Shown here: in pieces, positions 52,470 to 59,801 of the stretch
Layout: every line of letters starts with the position of its first letter
How positions within the stretch are numbered: position 1 is the stretch's first letter
The notes under the pieces: model-generated
The model's input: only the letters and a program-made list of their open reading frames with translations
Databases searched by the model: none
What the model was told of the DNA's origin: nothing
Translations under genes and position numbers: made by a program
DNA from: Neisseria sp. KEM232
Lineage (GTDB): Bacteria > Pseudomonadota > Gammaproteobacteria > Burkholderiales > Neisseriaceae
Direction of reading: 5' to 3'
Assembly (NCBI RefSeq): GCF_002237445.1
Contig: NZ_CP022527.1
Location: 310,001-374,000, forward strand
DNA length: 64,000 bases

Positions 52470-53249
52470 TCAGACGGCCTTTTTCACCAGATAATTGCTT
52501 AATTCGACATATTTTTCCGGCGCGATGTGTTCGGCGCGGTCTTGCGGGTTGATGCCCACGGCCTGCAAGTCTTCGTCGTCCGCCAGCTCTTTGAGGTTGT
52601 TACGGATGGTTTTGCGCCGCTGGTGGAAGGCCAGTTTGACCAATTTGGCAAAATGCTCAAAATCCTGCGCCTGCCCGATGCGGTGTTTGAGCGGAATCAT
52701 GCGGACGACGGCGGAATCGACTTTCGGCGCGGGGTCGAACGATTCGGGCGGCACATCAATGAGTTTTTCCATCTCAAAAAAGTATTGCAGCATCACGCCC
52801 AAGCGGCCGTAGTCGTTGGTTTTGGGCGCAGCCACCATGCGTTCGACCACTTCTTTTTGCAGCATGAAGTGCATATCGACGACATCGTCGGCAATTTCAC
52901 TCAGGTGGAACAAAAGCGGCGTGGAAATGTTGTACGGCAGGTTGCCGACGATTTTCTTTTTGCCCGCGATGCTGTTGAAATCAAACTGCAAAACGTCGCC
53001 CTCGTGTATCACGAGCTTGTCGGCAAACGGCAGGGTTTTCAGACGGCCTACGATGTCGCGGTCGATTTCGATCACGTGCAGGCGGTCGAGCTTTTCCGCC
53101 AAGGGCTTGGTAATCGCCGCCAAGCCCGGGCCGATTTCGATCACCGTGTCGCCCGCCTGCGGCCGAACGGCGTTGACGATGTCGGCGATGATGCGCGTAT
53201 CCTGTAAAAAATTCTGCCCGAAACGCTTTCGGGCTTGGTGTTCTTTCAT
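52470..53249 (-). CDS. rsmA: 16S rRNA dimethyladenosine transferase (KsgA)
   Basis: RsmA dimethylates A1518 and A1519 of 16S rRNA late in 30S assembly; its loss gives kasugamycin resistance. The 259-residue protein has RKRFGQNFLQDTRIIADIV, the SAM loop VIEIGPGLAAITKPL, VIEIDRDIVGRL and the catalytic NLPYNISTPLLF. It ends Lys-Lys-Ala-Val-stop, written by an uptake sequence. The gene is separated from the ABC ATPase gene by 48 bases. Confidence 0.96.
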   Translation of the reverse strand: MKEHQARKRFGQNFLQDTRIIADIVNAVRPQAGDTVIEIGPGLAAITKPLAEKLDRLHVIEIDRDIVGRLKTLPFADKLVIHEGDVLQFDFNSIAGKKKIVGNLPYNISTPLLFHLSEIADDVVDMHFMLQKEVVERMVAAPKTNDYGRLGVMLQYFFEMEKLIDVPPESFDPAPKVDSAVVRMIPLKHRIGQAQDFEHFAKLVKLAFHQRRKTIRNNLKELADDEDLQAVGINPQDRAEHIAPEKYVELSNYLVKKAV

Positions 53250-53357
53250 AGTCGCACGCTTTGGGATAAAGTCGCGCATTGTAGCCCAAACGGCAGAGGG
53301 CCGTCTGAAAAGATGGGCTTGCCCCCTCCTCAAACTGTTTTACGAAAGGAATCCGCA

Positions 53358-53486
53358 ATGAAAATCCTGTTACCCGCCCTTATCCTGCCGCTGCTGCTGG
53401 CCGCCTGCGCCGCCGACCACTCTTCGGGCGAAAACGGCTTTTACGGCGAAATCAAAACGGGCGTGGAAACGTCGCACAGGCATTGA
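53358..53486 (+). CDS. Small lipoprotein
   Basis: 42 residues: MKILLPALILPLLLAACAAD with a lipobox LLAAC (Cys at 17) and a short mature tail HSSGENGFYGEIKTGVETSH. GAAAGGAA precedes the ATG. It is too short to classify. It might be a small envelope stress lipoprotein. Confidence 0.6.
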   Translation: MKILLPALILPLLLAACAADHSSGENGFYGEIKTGVETSHRH

Positions 53487-53561
53487 GGCAGCTTTGCCCG
53501 CTTCGGCGTTTCCCTAAGGTCTGTTAACAATCAGCCTTGCGGCCTGTAACACCGATACAAA

Positions 53562-53593
53562 AAGCCGTCTGAAAACACGTTTTCAGACGGCCT
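53562..53593. terminator. Uptake-sequence pair (one AAGCCGTCTGAA arm)
   Basis: AAGCCGTCTGAA faces TTCAGACGGCCT with an 8-base loop. It lies after both the small lipoprotein gene and the convergent glycine-zipper gene. Confidence 0.6.
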
Positions 53594-53609
53594 TTCTCTG
53601 TGATGGGAA

Positions 53610-53822
53610 TCAGCGGTGGCGCTTGACCTGGCTGCCGATTACGCCGCCCAAAGCGGCGCCGCCGAGAGTCGAGCCGGTGTCGCCGCCGATCAGGTTGCCG
53701 GCCACGCCACCGATGACTGCGCCCGCAGCGGTGTTGCGCTGGGTTTGCGACATGCCGTTGCATGCGCTCAGGGACACGGCCAAGGCAACCAGTGCGGCGG
53801 TTTTGAGGTAAAACGGTTTCAT
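53610..53822 (-). CDS. Glycine-zipper outer-membrane lipoprotein
   Basis: 70 residues: a signal peptide with lipobox (VALAVSLSAC, Cys at 21) and a glycine zipper (AAGAVIGGVAGNLIGGDTGS, TLGGAALGGVIGSQVKRHR). The pattern is that of SlyB/OsmB-like small lipoproteins. AAGGAGTC precedes the ATG at 53822. Confidence 0.8.
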   Translation of the reverse strand: MKPFYLKTAALVALAVSLSACNGMSQTQRNTAAGAVIGGVAGNLIGGDTGSTLGGAALGGVIGSQVKRHR

Positions 53823-53942
53823 GGGAGACTCCTTAACTTTAGGGGAAGAAAAAAACGCCATTTGCTACAATGGCGGCGCAAGGATACACAGGCCGCGCGT
53901 TGGCGGGTGTGTATCGCGGGTTAATCTTTCCAAAGGTTTGTT

Positions 53943-54392
53943 ATGTCTGCCTACGCCTGGGTTCACATTGCCCATCTGTTTTGCGCCGTTGCCTTTGTCG
54001 GCGGCGTGTTCTTTGAAAGCCTGGTTTTGAGCGTGATGCACACGAAATCCGTGTCGCGAGAATCGCGCCGCGAGGTGGAAAAGGCGCTGTCGCGGCGGGC
54101 GGTGAAGGTGATGCCGTGGATTGTGGCGGGCGTGTTCGCTTCGGGCATCGGCATGGCCTGCCTGCGCTACCTGCCCAATCTTGCCGATCCGTTTGCCGCA
54201 TCGTTCAACACCCAGCTTACCCTGAAAATCTGCCTCGCCCTCGGCATCCTGCTGCATTTTGTCGTTGCCGTAAGCAAAATGCGGCGCGGCACGCTGACGA
54301 AAAACTGGTCGCGCTACATCCATGCCGCCGTGCTGGCGCAGATGGTTTTGATTGTGCTGCTGGCCAAAACCATGTTTTATTTCGTGTGGTAG
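53943..54392 (+). CDS. CopD-family integral membrane protein
   Basis: 149 residues with four membrane helices (about 5-27, 56-75, 90-107 and 125-146). His residues lie near the membrane surface (WVHIAHLFCAVAFVGGVFFE), and there is a conserved GILLHFVVAVSKMRRG stretch. It matches the small CopD/DUF-type copper-related family of neisseriae; a role in copper handling is plausible but unproven. The stop TAG overlaps an uptake sequence. Confidence 0.7.
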   Translation: MSAYAWVHIAHLFCAVAFVGGVFFESLVLSVMHTKSVSRESRREVEKALSRRAVKVMPWIVAGVFASGIGMACLRYLPNLADPFAASFNTQLTLKICLALGILLHFVVAVSKMRRGTLTKNWSRYIHAAVLAQMVLIVLLAKTMFYFVW

Positions 54393-54412
54393 GCCGTCTG
54401 AAACACAAAGAA

Positions 54413-54452
54413 AGGCCGTCTGAAACCCGTTTTCCGGTTTTTCAGACGGCCT
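54413..54452 (+). terminator. Uptake-sequence hairpin between copD-like gene and rtcR
   Basis: A 12-bp stem with the inner extension AAACCCG/CGGTTTT-like bases 31 bases before rtcR, preceded by a further uptake sequence at 54391. Confidence 0.6.
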
Positions 54453-54483
54453 CCCCGCTATCCAACCCGGCAGGCGAAACATC

Positions 54484-56238
54484 ATGAGCGTATCCGATAC
54501 CCGCCCCAAAAACCGCATCATCATCAGCTTTCTCGGCACTATTCTCGACAACGCATACGGCGCGGGGCGCTGGCAGAAATGGCGGCCGAACATCGCCATC
54601 CACCAGCACCCCGCCCAACGTTTCGACCGGCTCGAACTCTTTTACAGCGCAAAATTCCGCGAGCTGGCCGAACTTGTCCGCACCGATTTGGCGCAGGCTG
54701 CGCCGCATCTGGCCGTCAGTCTCGTGCCGCTGGAGCTGGCCAATCCCTGGGACTTCGGCGAAGTCTATACCAAGCTGCACGACTGGGCGGCCGCCTACCC
54801 CTTCGACACCGAAACCGAAGACTATTTCACCCACATCACCACCGGCACCCACGTCGCCCAAATCTGCCTGTTCCTGCTGGTGGAAAGCCGCCGCATCCCC
54901 GGCCTGCTACTGCAGTCCGCCCCGCCCAAACGCCAGCGGCACAGCATGGAGCAGGGCGACTTCGGCACCATCGAAACCATCGATCTCAACCTTGCCCGCT
55001 ACGACGCCATAGCCCAACGCCTGGCCGCCGAAAGCCATGATGCCGTGCGCTATCTCAAAAGCGGCATCGCCACCCGCAACAGCGCCTTCAACCGCATGAT
55101 CGCCGAAATCGAACAAGTCGCCCTCAACTCCCCCGCCCCCATCCTGCTTTCCGGCCCCACCGGCGCCGGCAAATCCATGCTCGCCCGCCGCATCTACGAG
55201 CTGAAAAAAGCCCGCCGCCAGCTTTCAGGCAGCTTTGTCGATGTCAACTGCGCCACCCTGCGCGGCGACAGTGCCGCCTCCGCCCTGTTCGGCCACAAAA
55301 AAGGCGCCTTCACCGGCGCCGCCGAAAAACGTGAAGGCTACCTCAAAACCGCCGACCGCGGCCTGCTCTTTCTCGACGAAATCGGCGAACTCGGCCCCGA
55401 CGAACAAGCCATGCTGCTCAAAGCCATCGAAGAAAAACGCTTCTACCCCGTCGGCAGCGACCGCGAAAGCGAAAGCAGCTTCCAACTCATCGCCGGCACC
55501 AACCGCGACCTGCGCCGCGAAGCCGCCGCCGGCCGCTTCCGCGAAGACCTGCTCGCCCGCATCAACATCTGGCACTACCGCCTGCCCGCCCTGGCCGGGC
55601 GCCGCGAAGACATCGAACCCAATATCGACCACCAGCTCGCCGTCGCCTCGCAAGAACTCGGCCGCGCCACCCGCTTCAACAAAGAAGCCCGCACTGCCTA
55701 CCTCGCCTACGCCCTCTCCGAGCAAGCCCCCTGGCGCGGCAACTTCCGCGACCTTGCCGCCAGCATCATGCGCCTGGCCACCCTTGCCGGCCACGGCCGC
55801 ATCCAAAACGGACACGTCGCCGCCGAAATCGAGCGCCTGCAATGGCAGTGGCAGGACGGCCTGCCCGACAGCGTTTTCAGGCAGCCTGAACACCCGTCCG
55901 ACCCCGCTTTCAGGCTGCCTGCCGACAGCGCAAGGCCGTCTGAAAACCATCCCGCCCTTCCCGACCAATTCCATCCATACGGCCAACCCGAAACCCCCGC
56001 CGATCGCATCCGCCGCATTCTCGAAGCAAAAGGCCGCAGCTGGGACGACATCGACCGCTTCGACCAGCTCCAACTGGCCGCCGTCGCCGCCGAATGCCGC
56101 CGCCACAAAACCCTCGCCGCCGCCGGCCGCATCCTCTACCAAGCCTCCCGCCGCCAACGCGCCAGCCCCAACGACAGCGACCGCCTGCGCAAATACCTGC
56201 GCCGATTTGGTTTGGAATGGGCGGATGTGGCGGAGTAA
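54484..56238 (+). CDS. rtcR: RtcR, sigma-54-dependent activator of RNA repair genes
   Basis: 584 residues. The N-terminal CARF-type sensor domain (about 10-190, IIISFLGTILDNAYGAGRWQ, RFDRLELFYSAKFRELAELV, YFTHITTGTHVAQICLFLL) responds to RNA ends in studied RtcR proteins. The AAA+ domain has Walker A GPTGAGKS (near 223), the sigma-54 contact loop GAFTGA (near 275) and Walker B LLFLDEIGEL. A C-terminal DNA-binding domain follows (SRRQRASPNDSDRLRKYLRR). It is about 50 residues longer than E. coli RtcR because the linker at 462-492 contains uptake sequences of more than one dialect. It converges on rsr and presumably activates the promoter at 58526. Confidence 0.93.
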   Translation: MSVSDTRPKNRIIISFLGTILDNAYGAGRWQKWRPNIAIHQHPAQRFDRLELFYSAKFRELAELVRTDLAQAAPHLAVSLVPLELANPWDFGEVYTKLHDWAAAYPFDTETEDYFTHITTGTHVAQICLFLLVESRRIPGLLLQSAPPKRQRHSMEQGDFGTIETIDLNLARYDAIAQRLAAESHDAVRYLKSGIATRNSAFNRMIAEIEQVALNSPAPILLSGPTGAGKSMLARRIYELKKARRQLSGSFVDVNCATLRGDSAASALFGHKKGAFTGAAEKREGYLKTADRGLLFLDEIGELGPDEQAMLLKAIEEKRFYPVGSDRESESSFQLIAGTNRDLRREAAAGRFREDLLARINIWHYRLPALAGRREDIEPNIDHQLAVASQELGRATRFNKEARTAYLAYALSEQAPWRGNFRDLAASIMRLATLAGHGRIQNGHVAAEIERLQWQWQDGLPDSVFRQPEHPSDPAFRLPADSARPSENHPALPDQFHPYGQPETPADRIRRILEAKGRSWDDIDRFDQLQLAAVAAECRRHKTLAAAGRILYQASRRQRASPNDSDRLRKYLRRFGLEWADVAE

Positions 56239-56337
56239 GCGCCGTATGGCAGTTTCTTATGTTCAGACGGCCTTTACACCGTTCAGGCCGTCTGAAAACA
56301 ACCCCGATGCGGCGGAGCAAGCCTGTCGTTTAGCAGA

Positions 56338-56380
56338 TAAAAAGCCGCCCGCAACCAATGCCGTTGCGGGTGGCTTTTTA
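56338..56380. terminator. Bidirectional terminator between rtcR and rsr
   Basis: The stem AAAAAGCCGCCCGCAAC / GTTGCGGGTGGCTTTTTA has a seven-base loop (CAATGCC), with A tract on one side and T tract on the other, serving both convergent genes. Confidence 0.9.
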
Positions 56381-56465
56381 TATATTCAGACGGCCTCTGT
56401 ATATCGGCGGAGGCCGTCTGAAAACACAATTTCCACGACGTGAAACCCTCATTGCCCCAAGCGGC

Positions 56466-58034
56466 TCAATGCACTTCCGCCAGCCTGGTTTTGCGGATTT
56501 CGTCCACCCAGAAATCGGGGCTGTTTTGCTGTTCGGCAAAGCGGCCGATGATGGTGAAAACGTGGTCGGAGAAGCCGCCGATGTTGAGGATGTCGGCACG
56601 GGCGGGGGCTTGGGCGCGGGTGTAGGGCTGGATGTCGATGCACACCAGTTTGGCCTGCGGGCAGCGGCGTTTGAGGGTTTCCCATTCGCGCAGCATGGCG
56701 GTGCCGCCGTGCCAAGTGTTGCCGGTGTCGATCCAGCTTTCGTTGTCGGAAACGAAAATAACCAAATCGACTTGCGCTTTTTCGCGGTTGAGCAGGGCGA
56801 GCGGTGCGCTGCACGCGGTGCCACCGCCGCCGGTTGCGGCGAGTTTCTCGGCGTTGGTCATGATGCTGTCGCGCGGGTTGAGCCGCACGTTGACGACGTT
56901 TTCTGCAAACGGCAGCACGCGGGCGTGCGGGCTGCCGCGCAGCAGGGCGGCGGCGGTGAGGGCGGCGGCGTCGATGCAGCGGGTTTTACTTGTCGCGCTG
57001 CCGCGGTAGCCGCTGACGGGGCTGTGCATGGAGCCGGAAACGTCGGGGCAGACGATAACGTTGCCGCGCACGGCGGGCACGTTGGCAACGGCGGTTTCCA
57101 TGGCGTCTTGCAGGGCGTTGCGGATGTCGGCAGGCATGTCGTCGGATGCCGCTTGAAAAGCGGCCAAAAGCTGGAAGGGCAGCACGCGGGCGCGGGCGAT
57201 GGCGGCTTTGTCGCGCAGTTTGGACGCGGCGTCGCGCACGCTGCCTTCGCGCTCGAACACGCCGTGGCGCAGAAAGGTGTTGAGATTTTGACGAAGCTGC
57301 TGCCACGAGCTGTTGCGGGCGATTTGCGCCCAGGCGGCGGTGTCCAAATCAAGCGCGGTGAGCATTTGGAAGGGTACATCGGGCAGCTCGCCGCTGCGGT
57401 TGCGTTTGTAGGCCTCAAAAGCGCGGGTGAGCGGCGGCAGTGCCGCTTCGTCGCAGGGTTTGCCGATAAGCCATGCGAACCAAGCGGCGCGCCAGGCTTC
57501 CTGCGGTTTGGGGTGCACCATTTTGACGATGTCGGCGAGCGACGGCTTGTTGCCGACGGCGGCGTTCAGCAGTTGTTTTTCGTCGGCGGACAAGAGCCAC
57601 GCCTGCATCAGTTTTTTCGGACGCGAGCCGAAGGATTTGCGGCCTGCCGCGCCGCTGCGGACGATTTGGGCGAAGTTGCGCAGCATTTTGCCGTTGTCGA
57701 TAACTTGGTCGAAAACGCGGGCGAGCAGGGAAACGTCGCGCTGCGCCAGCACCGCCGCCAGCAGCGCGGGCATATCTTTCATATGGCCGTGCCTGCGGGC
57801 GTAAACGGCGGTTTGGGCGAGAAACAGCGGCGATACTTGGTTGGCTGGTTGCAGGGTTTGTTCGAGCTGGTTTTGGGCGGTGGCGTAAAAGGTGTTGTTC
57901 AGGCAGCCGGTAACAGCCAGTTGGGCAAGCTGCTGCTCGGCGGTTTGGGTATAAGCCGCGCCGCCTGCTTCGTTGCGGGTGTCGGCGGGGAGAATGCGGT
58001 TTTTCAGGGATTGGAACAAGTTGGCATTAGCCAT
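56466..58034 (-). CDS. rsr: Rsr, bacterial Ro60 orthologue (TROVE plus vWA domains)
   Basis: Rsr is the bacterial Ro 60-kDa autoantigen homologue: a ring of HEAT-like repeats that binds Y RNA on its outside and RNA ends in its hole, assisting RNA decay or maturation. The 522-residue protein has the TROVE domain (about 15-300) and a von Willebrand A domain with the MIDAS motif DVSGSMHSP (near 330), LVIFVSDNESW and a C-terminal DFWVDEIRKTRLAEVH. AAGGAAA precedes the ATG at 58034. Two Y RNA genes lie 200 bases upstream on the same strand and rtcR converges downstream, so rsr is probably RtcR-controlled. Confidence 0.93.
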   Translation of the reverse strand: MANANLFQSLKNRILPADTRNEAGGAAYTQTAEQQLAQLAVTGCLNNTFYATAQNQLEQTLQPANQVSPLFLAQTAVYARRHGHMKDMPALLAAVLAQRDVSLLARVFDQVIDNGKMLRNFAQIVRSGAAGRKSFGSRPKKLMQAWLLSADEKQLLNAAVGNKPSLADIVKMVHPKPQEAWRAAWFAWLIGKPCDEAALPPLTRAFEAYKRNRSGELPDVPFQMLTALDLDTAAWAQIARNSSWQQLRQNLNTFLRHGVFEREGSVRDAASKLRDKAAIARARVLPFQLLAAFQAASDDMPADIRNALQDAMETAVANVPAVRGNVIVCPDVSGSMHSPVSGYRGSATSKTRCIDAAALTAAALLRGSPHARVLPFAENVVNVRLNPRDSIMTNAEKLAATGGGGTACSAPLALLNREKAQVDLVIFVSDNESWIDTGNTWHGGTAMLREWETLKRRCPQAKLVCIDIQPYTRAQAPARADILNIGGFSDHVFTIIGRFAEQQNSPDFWVDEIRKTRLAEVH

Positions 58035-58056
58035 GGCATTTCCTTTCGTTTTGTTG

Positions 58057-58088
58057 AGGCCGTCTGAAAACGGCTTTTCAGACGGCCT
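58057..58088. repeat. Uptake-sequence hairpin in the rsr leader
   Basis: An AG-type uptake-sequence pair with an 8-base loop sits about 10 bases before the rsr ribosome binding site. If the Y RNA transcript reads into rsr, it could act as an attenuator or processing site. Confidence 0.6.
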
Positions 58089-58210
58089 TGGACGGGGTGG
58101 GCGGCCAGTATGGCAAAGCACGGCGGTAAACCGTGTTATCGGCACGGCGAAGGACGCCACTCTTCCAATGGATGCTTTGCCGCATCCGCCCGTTGGACAG
58201 TTCGGCTGCA

Positions 58211-58222
58211 AGGCAGCCTGAA
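58211..58222 (+). repeat. Kingella-dialect uptake sequence after the Y RNAs
   Basis: AGGCAGCCTGAA is an exact Kingella-type 12-mer. On the minus strand the preceding bases are CTATTTTTCAGGCTG, so a T tract lies right after the second Y RNA and could end its transcript. Confidence 0.75.
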
Positions 58223-58232
58223 AAATAGAGAC

Positions 58233-58373
58233 GGCAACGGTGCAGCAAGAAATTGGAGAAATATCCGCGCTCTATCCGCTGAGCTACCCTGCCATTGATG
58301 GCGGCAGGGGCGGGACTCGAACCCGCGGCCTCGGGCTTATCAGGCTGTAATTCCTCCGGCATCTGCGGTTGCC
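58233..58373 (-). ncRNA. Bacterial Y RNA (YrlA class), second of two
   Basis: A 141-base RNA. The outer stem is GGCAAC / GTTGCC, continued by GGAGGAAT / ATTTCTCC. Inside is a circularly permuted tRNA-like module: an anticodon-side remnant AGCCTGATAAGCCCGAGG, the T arm GCGGG-TTCGAGT-CCCGC, acceptor strands CCCTGCC / GGCAGGG joined by the loop GCCATCAAT (perfect 7 bp), then the D arm GCTCAGCGGATAGAGC. This is the known YrlA plan, where the tRNA ends are closed by a loop and the anticodon side opens into the Ro-binding stem. It lies upstream of rsr. Confidence 0.88.
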
Positions 58374-58379
58374 GACGGC

Positions 58380-58511
58380 GGCAGCAAGGGGTTGGTGAGA
58401 TGGTGCTCCCGCTCTACCTGACTGAGCTACCTTCACGCTGCGGCGCAAAGGGCGGGACTCGAACCCGCGACACAGAGATGATTAATGTAATCTCACCGGC
58501 ATCTGCCTGCC
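58380..58511 (-). ncRNA. Bacterial Y RNA (YrlA class), first of two
   Basis: A 132-base RNA of the same plan. The outer stem is GGCAGGCAG with CTTGCTGCC, and the perfect inner stem is GGTGAGAT / ATCTCACC. The tRNA-like module has the T arm GCGGG-TTCGAGT-CCCGC, acceptor strands CCTTTGC / GTGAAGG (7 pairs with two G-U) joined by loop GCCGCAGC, and the D arm GCTCAGTCAGGTAGAGC. It ends six bases before the second Y RNA begins. A promoter at 58526 would start transcription two to three bases before the outer stem. Confidence 0.88.
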
Positions 58512-58525
58512 GTGTTGGGTATATA

Positions 58526-58541
58526 GAAATCCGAATGCCAA
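58526..58541 (-). promoter_or_regulatory. Candidate sigma-54 promoter of the Y RNA-rsr unit
   Basis: The minus strand reads TTGGCATTCGGATTTC. The -24 box TTGGCA is good. The -12 box is TTTC instead of TTGC, a mismatch at a key base. Spacing is correct, and the predicted start (58514) falls two to three bases before the first Y RNA stem. The nearby RtcR gene makes a sigma-54 promoter expected. Confidence 0.55.
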
Positions 58542-58818
58542 GTACGGAACGGTTACGAAAAAATATTTTAAGATATTGAAACAATAGAAAAGATATTTTT
58601 AGCCCGCCTGGAAGCAGATTTTCGCCTAATACAGTTTTATAGAACTAAAACTAGAAACTTATGCTTTTAAATACGTTAATTCGATATTTTGTGATATGGC
58701 AATATCTGCCCGCCACCTGACGAACAACGCAGGCCGTCTGAAAACCGTGCGGCGAAACGGCGCGATCGCAGCCCGTTTCCCGTACAATCCGCCTGTTTTC
58801 CACAACGGAGATTCCGCC
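58542..58818. other. AT-rich intergenic region upstream of the Y RNAs
   Basis: No gene is seen. The stretch is much more AT-rich than its surroundings, as expected for an enhancer-dependent promoter region, and contains an inverted GATATT...AATATC around 58683-58707 that could be an activator site. One AG-type uptake sequence lies near 58732. Confidence 0.45.
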
Positions 58819-59406
58819 ATGACCCGCATCCCGTCCGTCGCCCTTGCCGCCCTGCTCGCCGCCTGCGCCGCGCCGGAAACTGCGCCGCAAGATACGCCTG
58901 CCAAGGCGCAAATTAGCAGCCAACGCGAGCAGTCGCGCACCATTCTGAACCAAGCGGTTGCCCTGTATCAGAACGGCGATTACGCCGCCGCGCTGCCGCT
59001 GTTTCGCCAGTCTGCCGCGATGGGCAATCTGAAAGCGCCGCGCTACATCGGCCTGATGTACCTGAACGGCAGCGGCCTGCCGCAAGACCCCGCGCAGGCG
59101 TTCGCGCAGTTTCAGGCTGCCGCCGACAAGGGCGACATCACATCGCAATACTGGCTGGGCTGGTGCTACGAAAACGGCCGCGGCACCGCGCAAAACTATG
59201 CCCAAGCCCTGCGCTGGTACGCCGTTTCCGCCCAACGCGGCGACCACGTCTCCGCCCCCGCCATGCTGGCGCTGGGCAGAATGCACGAGCAGGGCAAAGG
59301 CGTGCCTGCCGACCGCAAAACTGCTTCCGAGTGGTACCGCAAAGCCGCCGACGCGGGCGATGACAAAGTGAAAACCGAAGCACGCGAAGCCTTAGCAAAC
59401 TTGTGA
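58819..59406 (+). CDS. Sel1-repeat lipoprotein
   Basis: 195 residues: a signal peptide with lipobox (VALAALLAAC, Cys near 16), a helical spacer (SQREQSRTILNQAVALYQNG) and Sel1 repeats (MGNLKAPRYIGLMYLNGSGL, KGDITSQYWLGWCYENGRGT, RMHEQGKGVPADRKTASEWY). It is probably an envelope-anchored interaction scaffold. ACGGAGATTCCGCC precedes the ATG. Confidence 0.85.
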   Translation: MTRIPSVALAALLAACAAPETAPQDTPAKAQISSQREQSRTILNQAVALYQNGDYAAALPLFRQSAAMGNLKAPRYIGLMYLNGSGLPQDPAQAFAQFQAAADKGDITSQYWLGWCYENGRGTAQNYAQALRWYAVSAQRGDHVSAPAMLALGRMHEQGKGVPADRKTASEWYRKAADAGDDKVKTEAREALANL

Positions 59407-59518
59407 GAGCGCGACGATTCTGAAGTTGGATTGGCAGTGGGGCGGATAAGGGCGGCGGTACTCGGCGGTTTGCCGTGATGGTCGCAATCGCCGCCCGCTG
59501 CCCGTTTTGTATGGACAA

Positions 59519-59616
59519 AGGCCGTCTGAAAAGTCTTTTTGCTTTTCAGACGGCCTTTTTGGGGTTTTCAGGCTGCTTTGGGGTTTTCAGGCTGCTTTGG
59601 GGTTTTCAGGCTGCCT
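59519..59616. repeat. Uptake-sequence hairpin followed by a 19-bp tandem repeat
   Basis: An AG-type pair (59519-59556, with T tract) is followed by three tandem 19-bp units, each holding TTCAGGCTGCTT or TTCAGGCTGCCT. Only the third (59605-59616) is an exact Kingella-type uptake sequence. Confidence 0.8.
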
Positions 59617-59636
59617 GAGAAACCGTTGCGCGCCTT

Positions 59637-59784
59637 GCTCCCTCCCCTGCGCCCCAGCGCGAGGGAGGGTTGGGGAGGGGGTGGCAGTTTGCAAAACTGC
59701 GTTTACCGCTGCCGTTGTCCCGTAAAAATTTCCCCAGCGGCAACCGCCCCACCCTAGCCCTCCCCCGCAAGCGGGAGAGGGGAT
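59637..59784. repeat. GC-rich dispersed repeat, copy C
   Basis: CTCCCTCCCCTGCGCCCCAG, CGCGAGGGAGGGTTGGGG, a GGCAGTTTGCAAAACTGC palindrome, and CACCCTAGCCCTCCCCCGC / GCGGGAGAGGGG. It parallels the order of elements in copy B at 51510. The 59407-59801 interval holds only this and the uptake-sequence repeats. Confidence 0.65.
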
Positions 59785-59801
59785 GCGCTGGCTGATATGT
59801 T

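Noticed and set aside
58141..58200. Second sigma-54 promoter directly before rsr (TGGCGTCCTTCGCC on the minus strand)
   Set aside because: The GG-to-GC spacing is two bases too short, so it does not fit the invariant -24/-12 distance.
58233..58511. tRNA-like T arms (GGGTTCGAGTCCCGC) and D arms that could be called two tRNA genes or pseudogenes
   Set aside because: The T arm precedes the D arm and the acceptor strands are joined by a loop, so no linear tRNA with 5' and 3' ends can form. Closing outer stems and the rsr neighbourhood fit Y RNA.
58295..58579. Open frame of 94 codons on the plus strand across the Y RNA region
   Set aside because: It runs antisense through both structured RNAs, and its composition follows the RNA stems. 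No ribosome binding site or family match.
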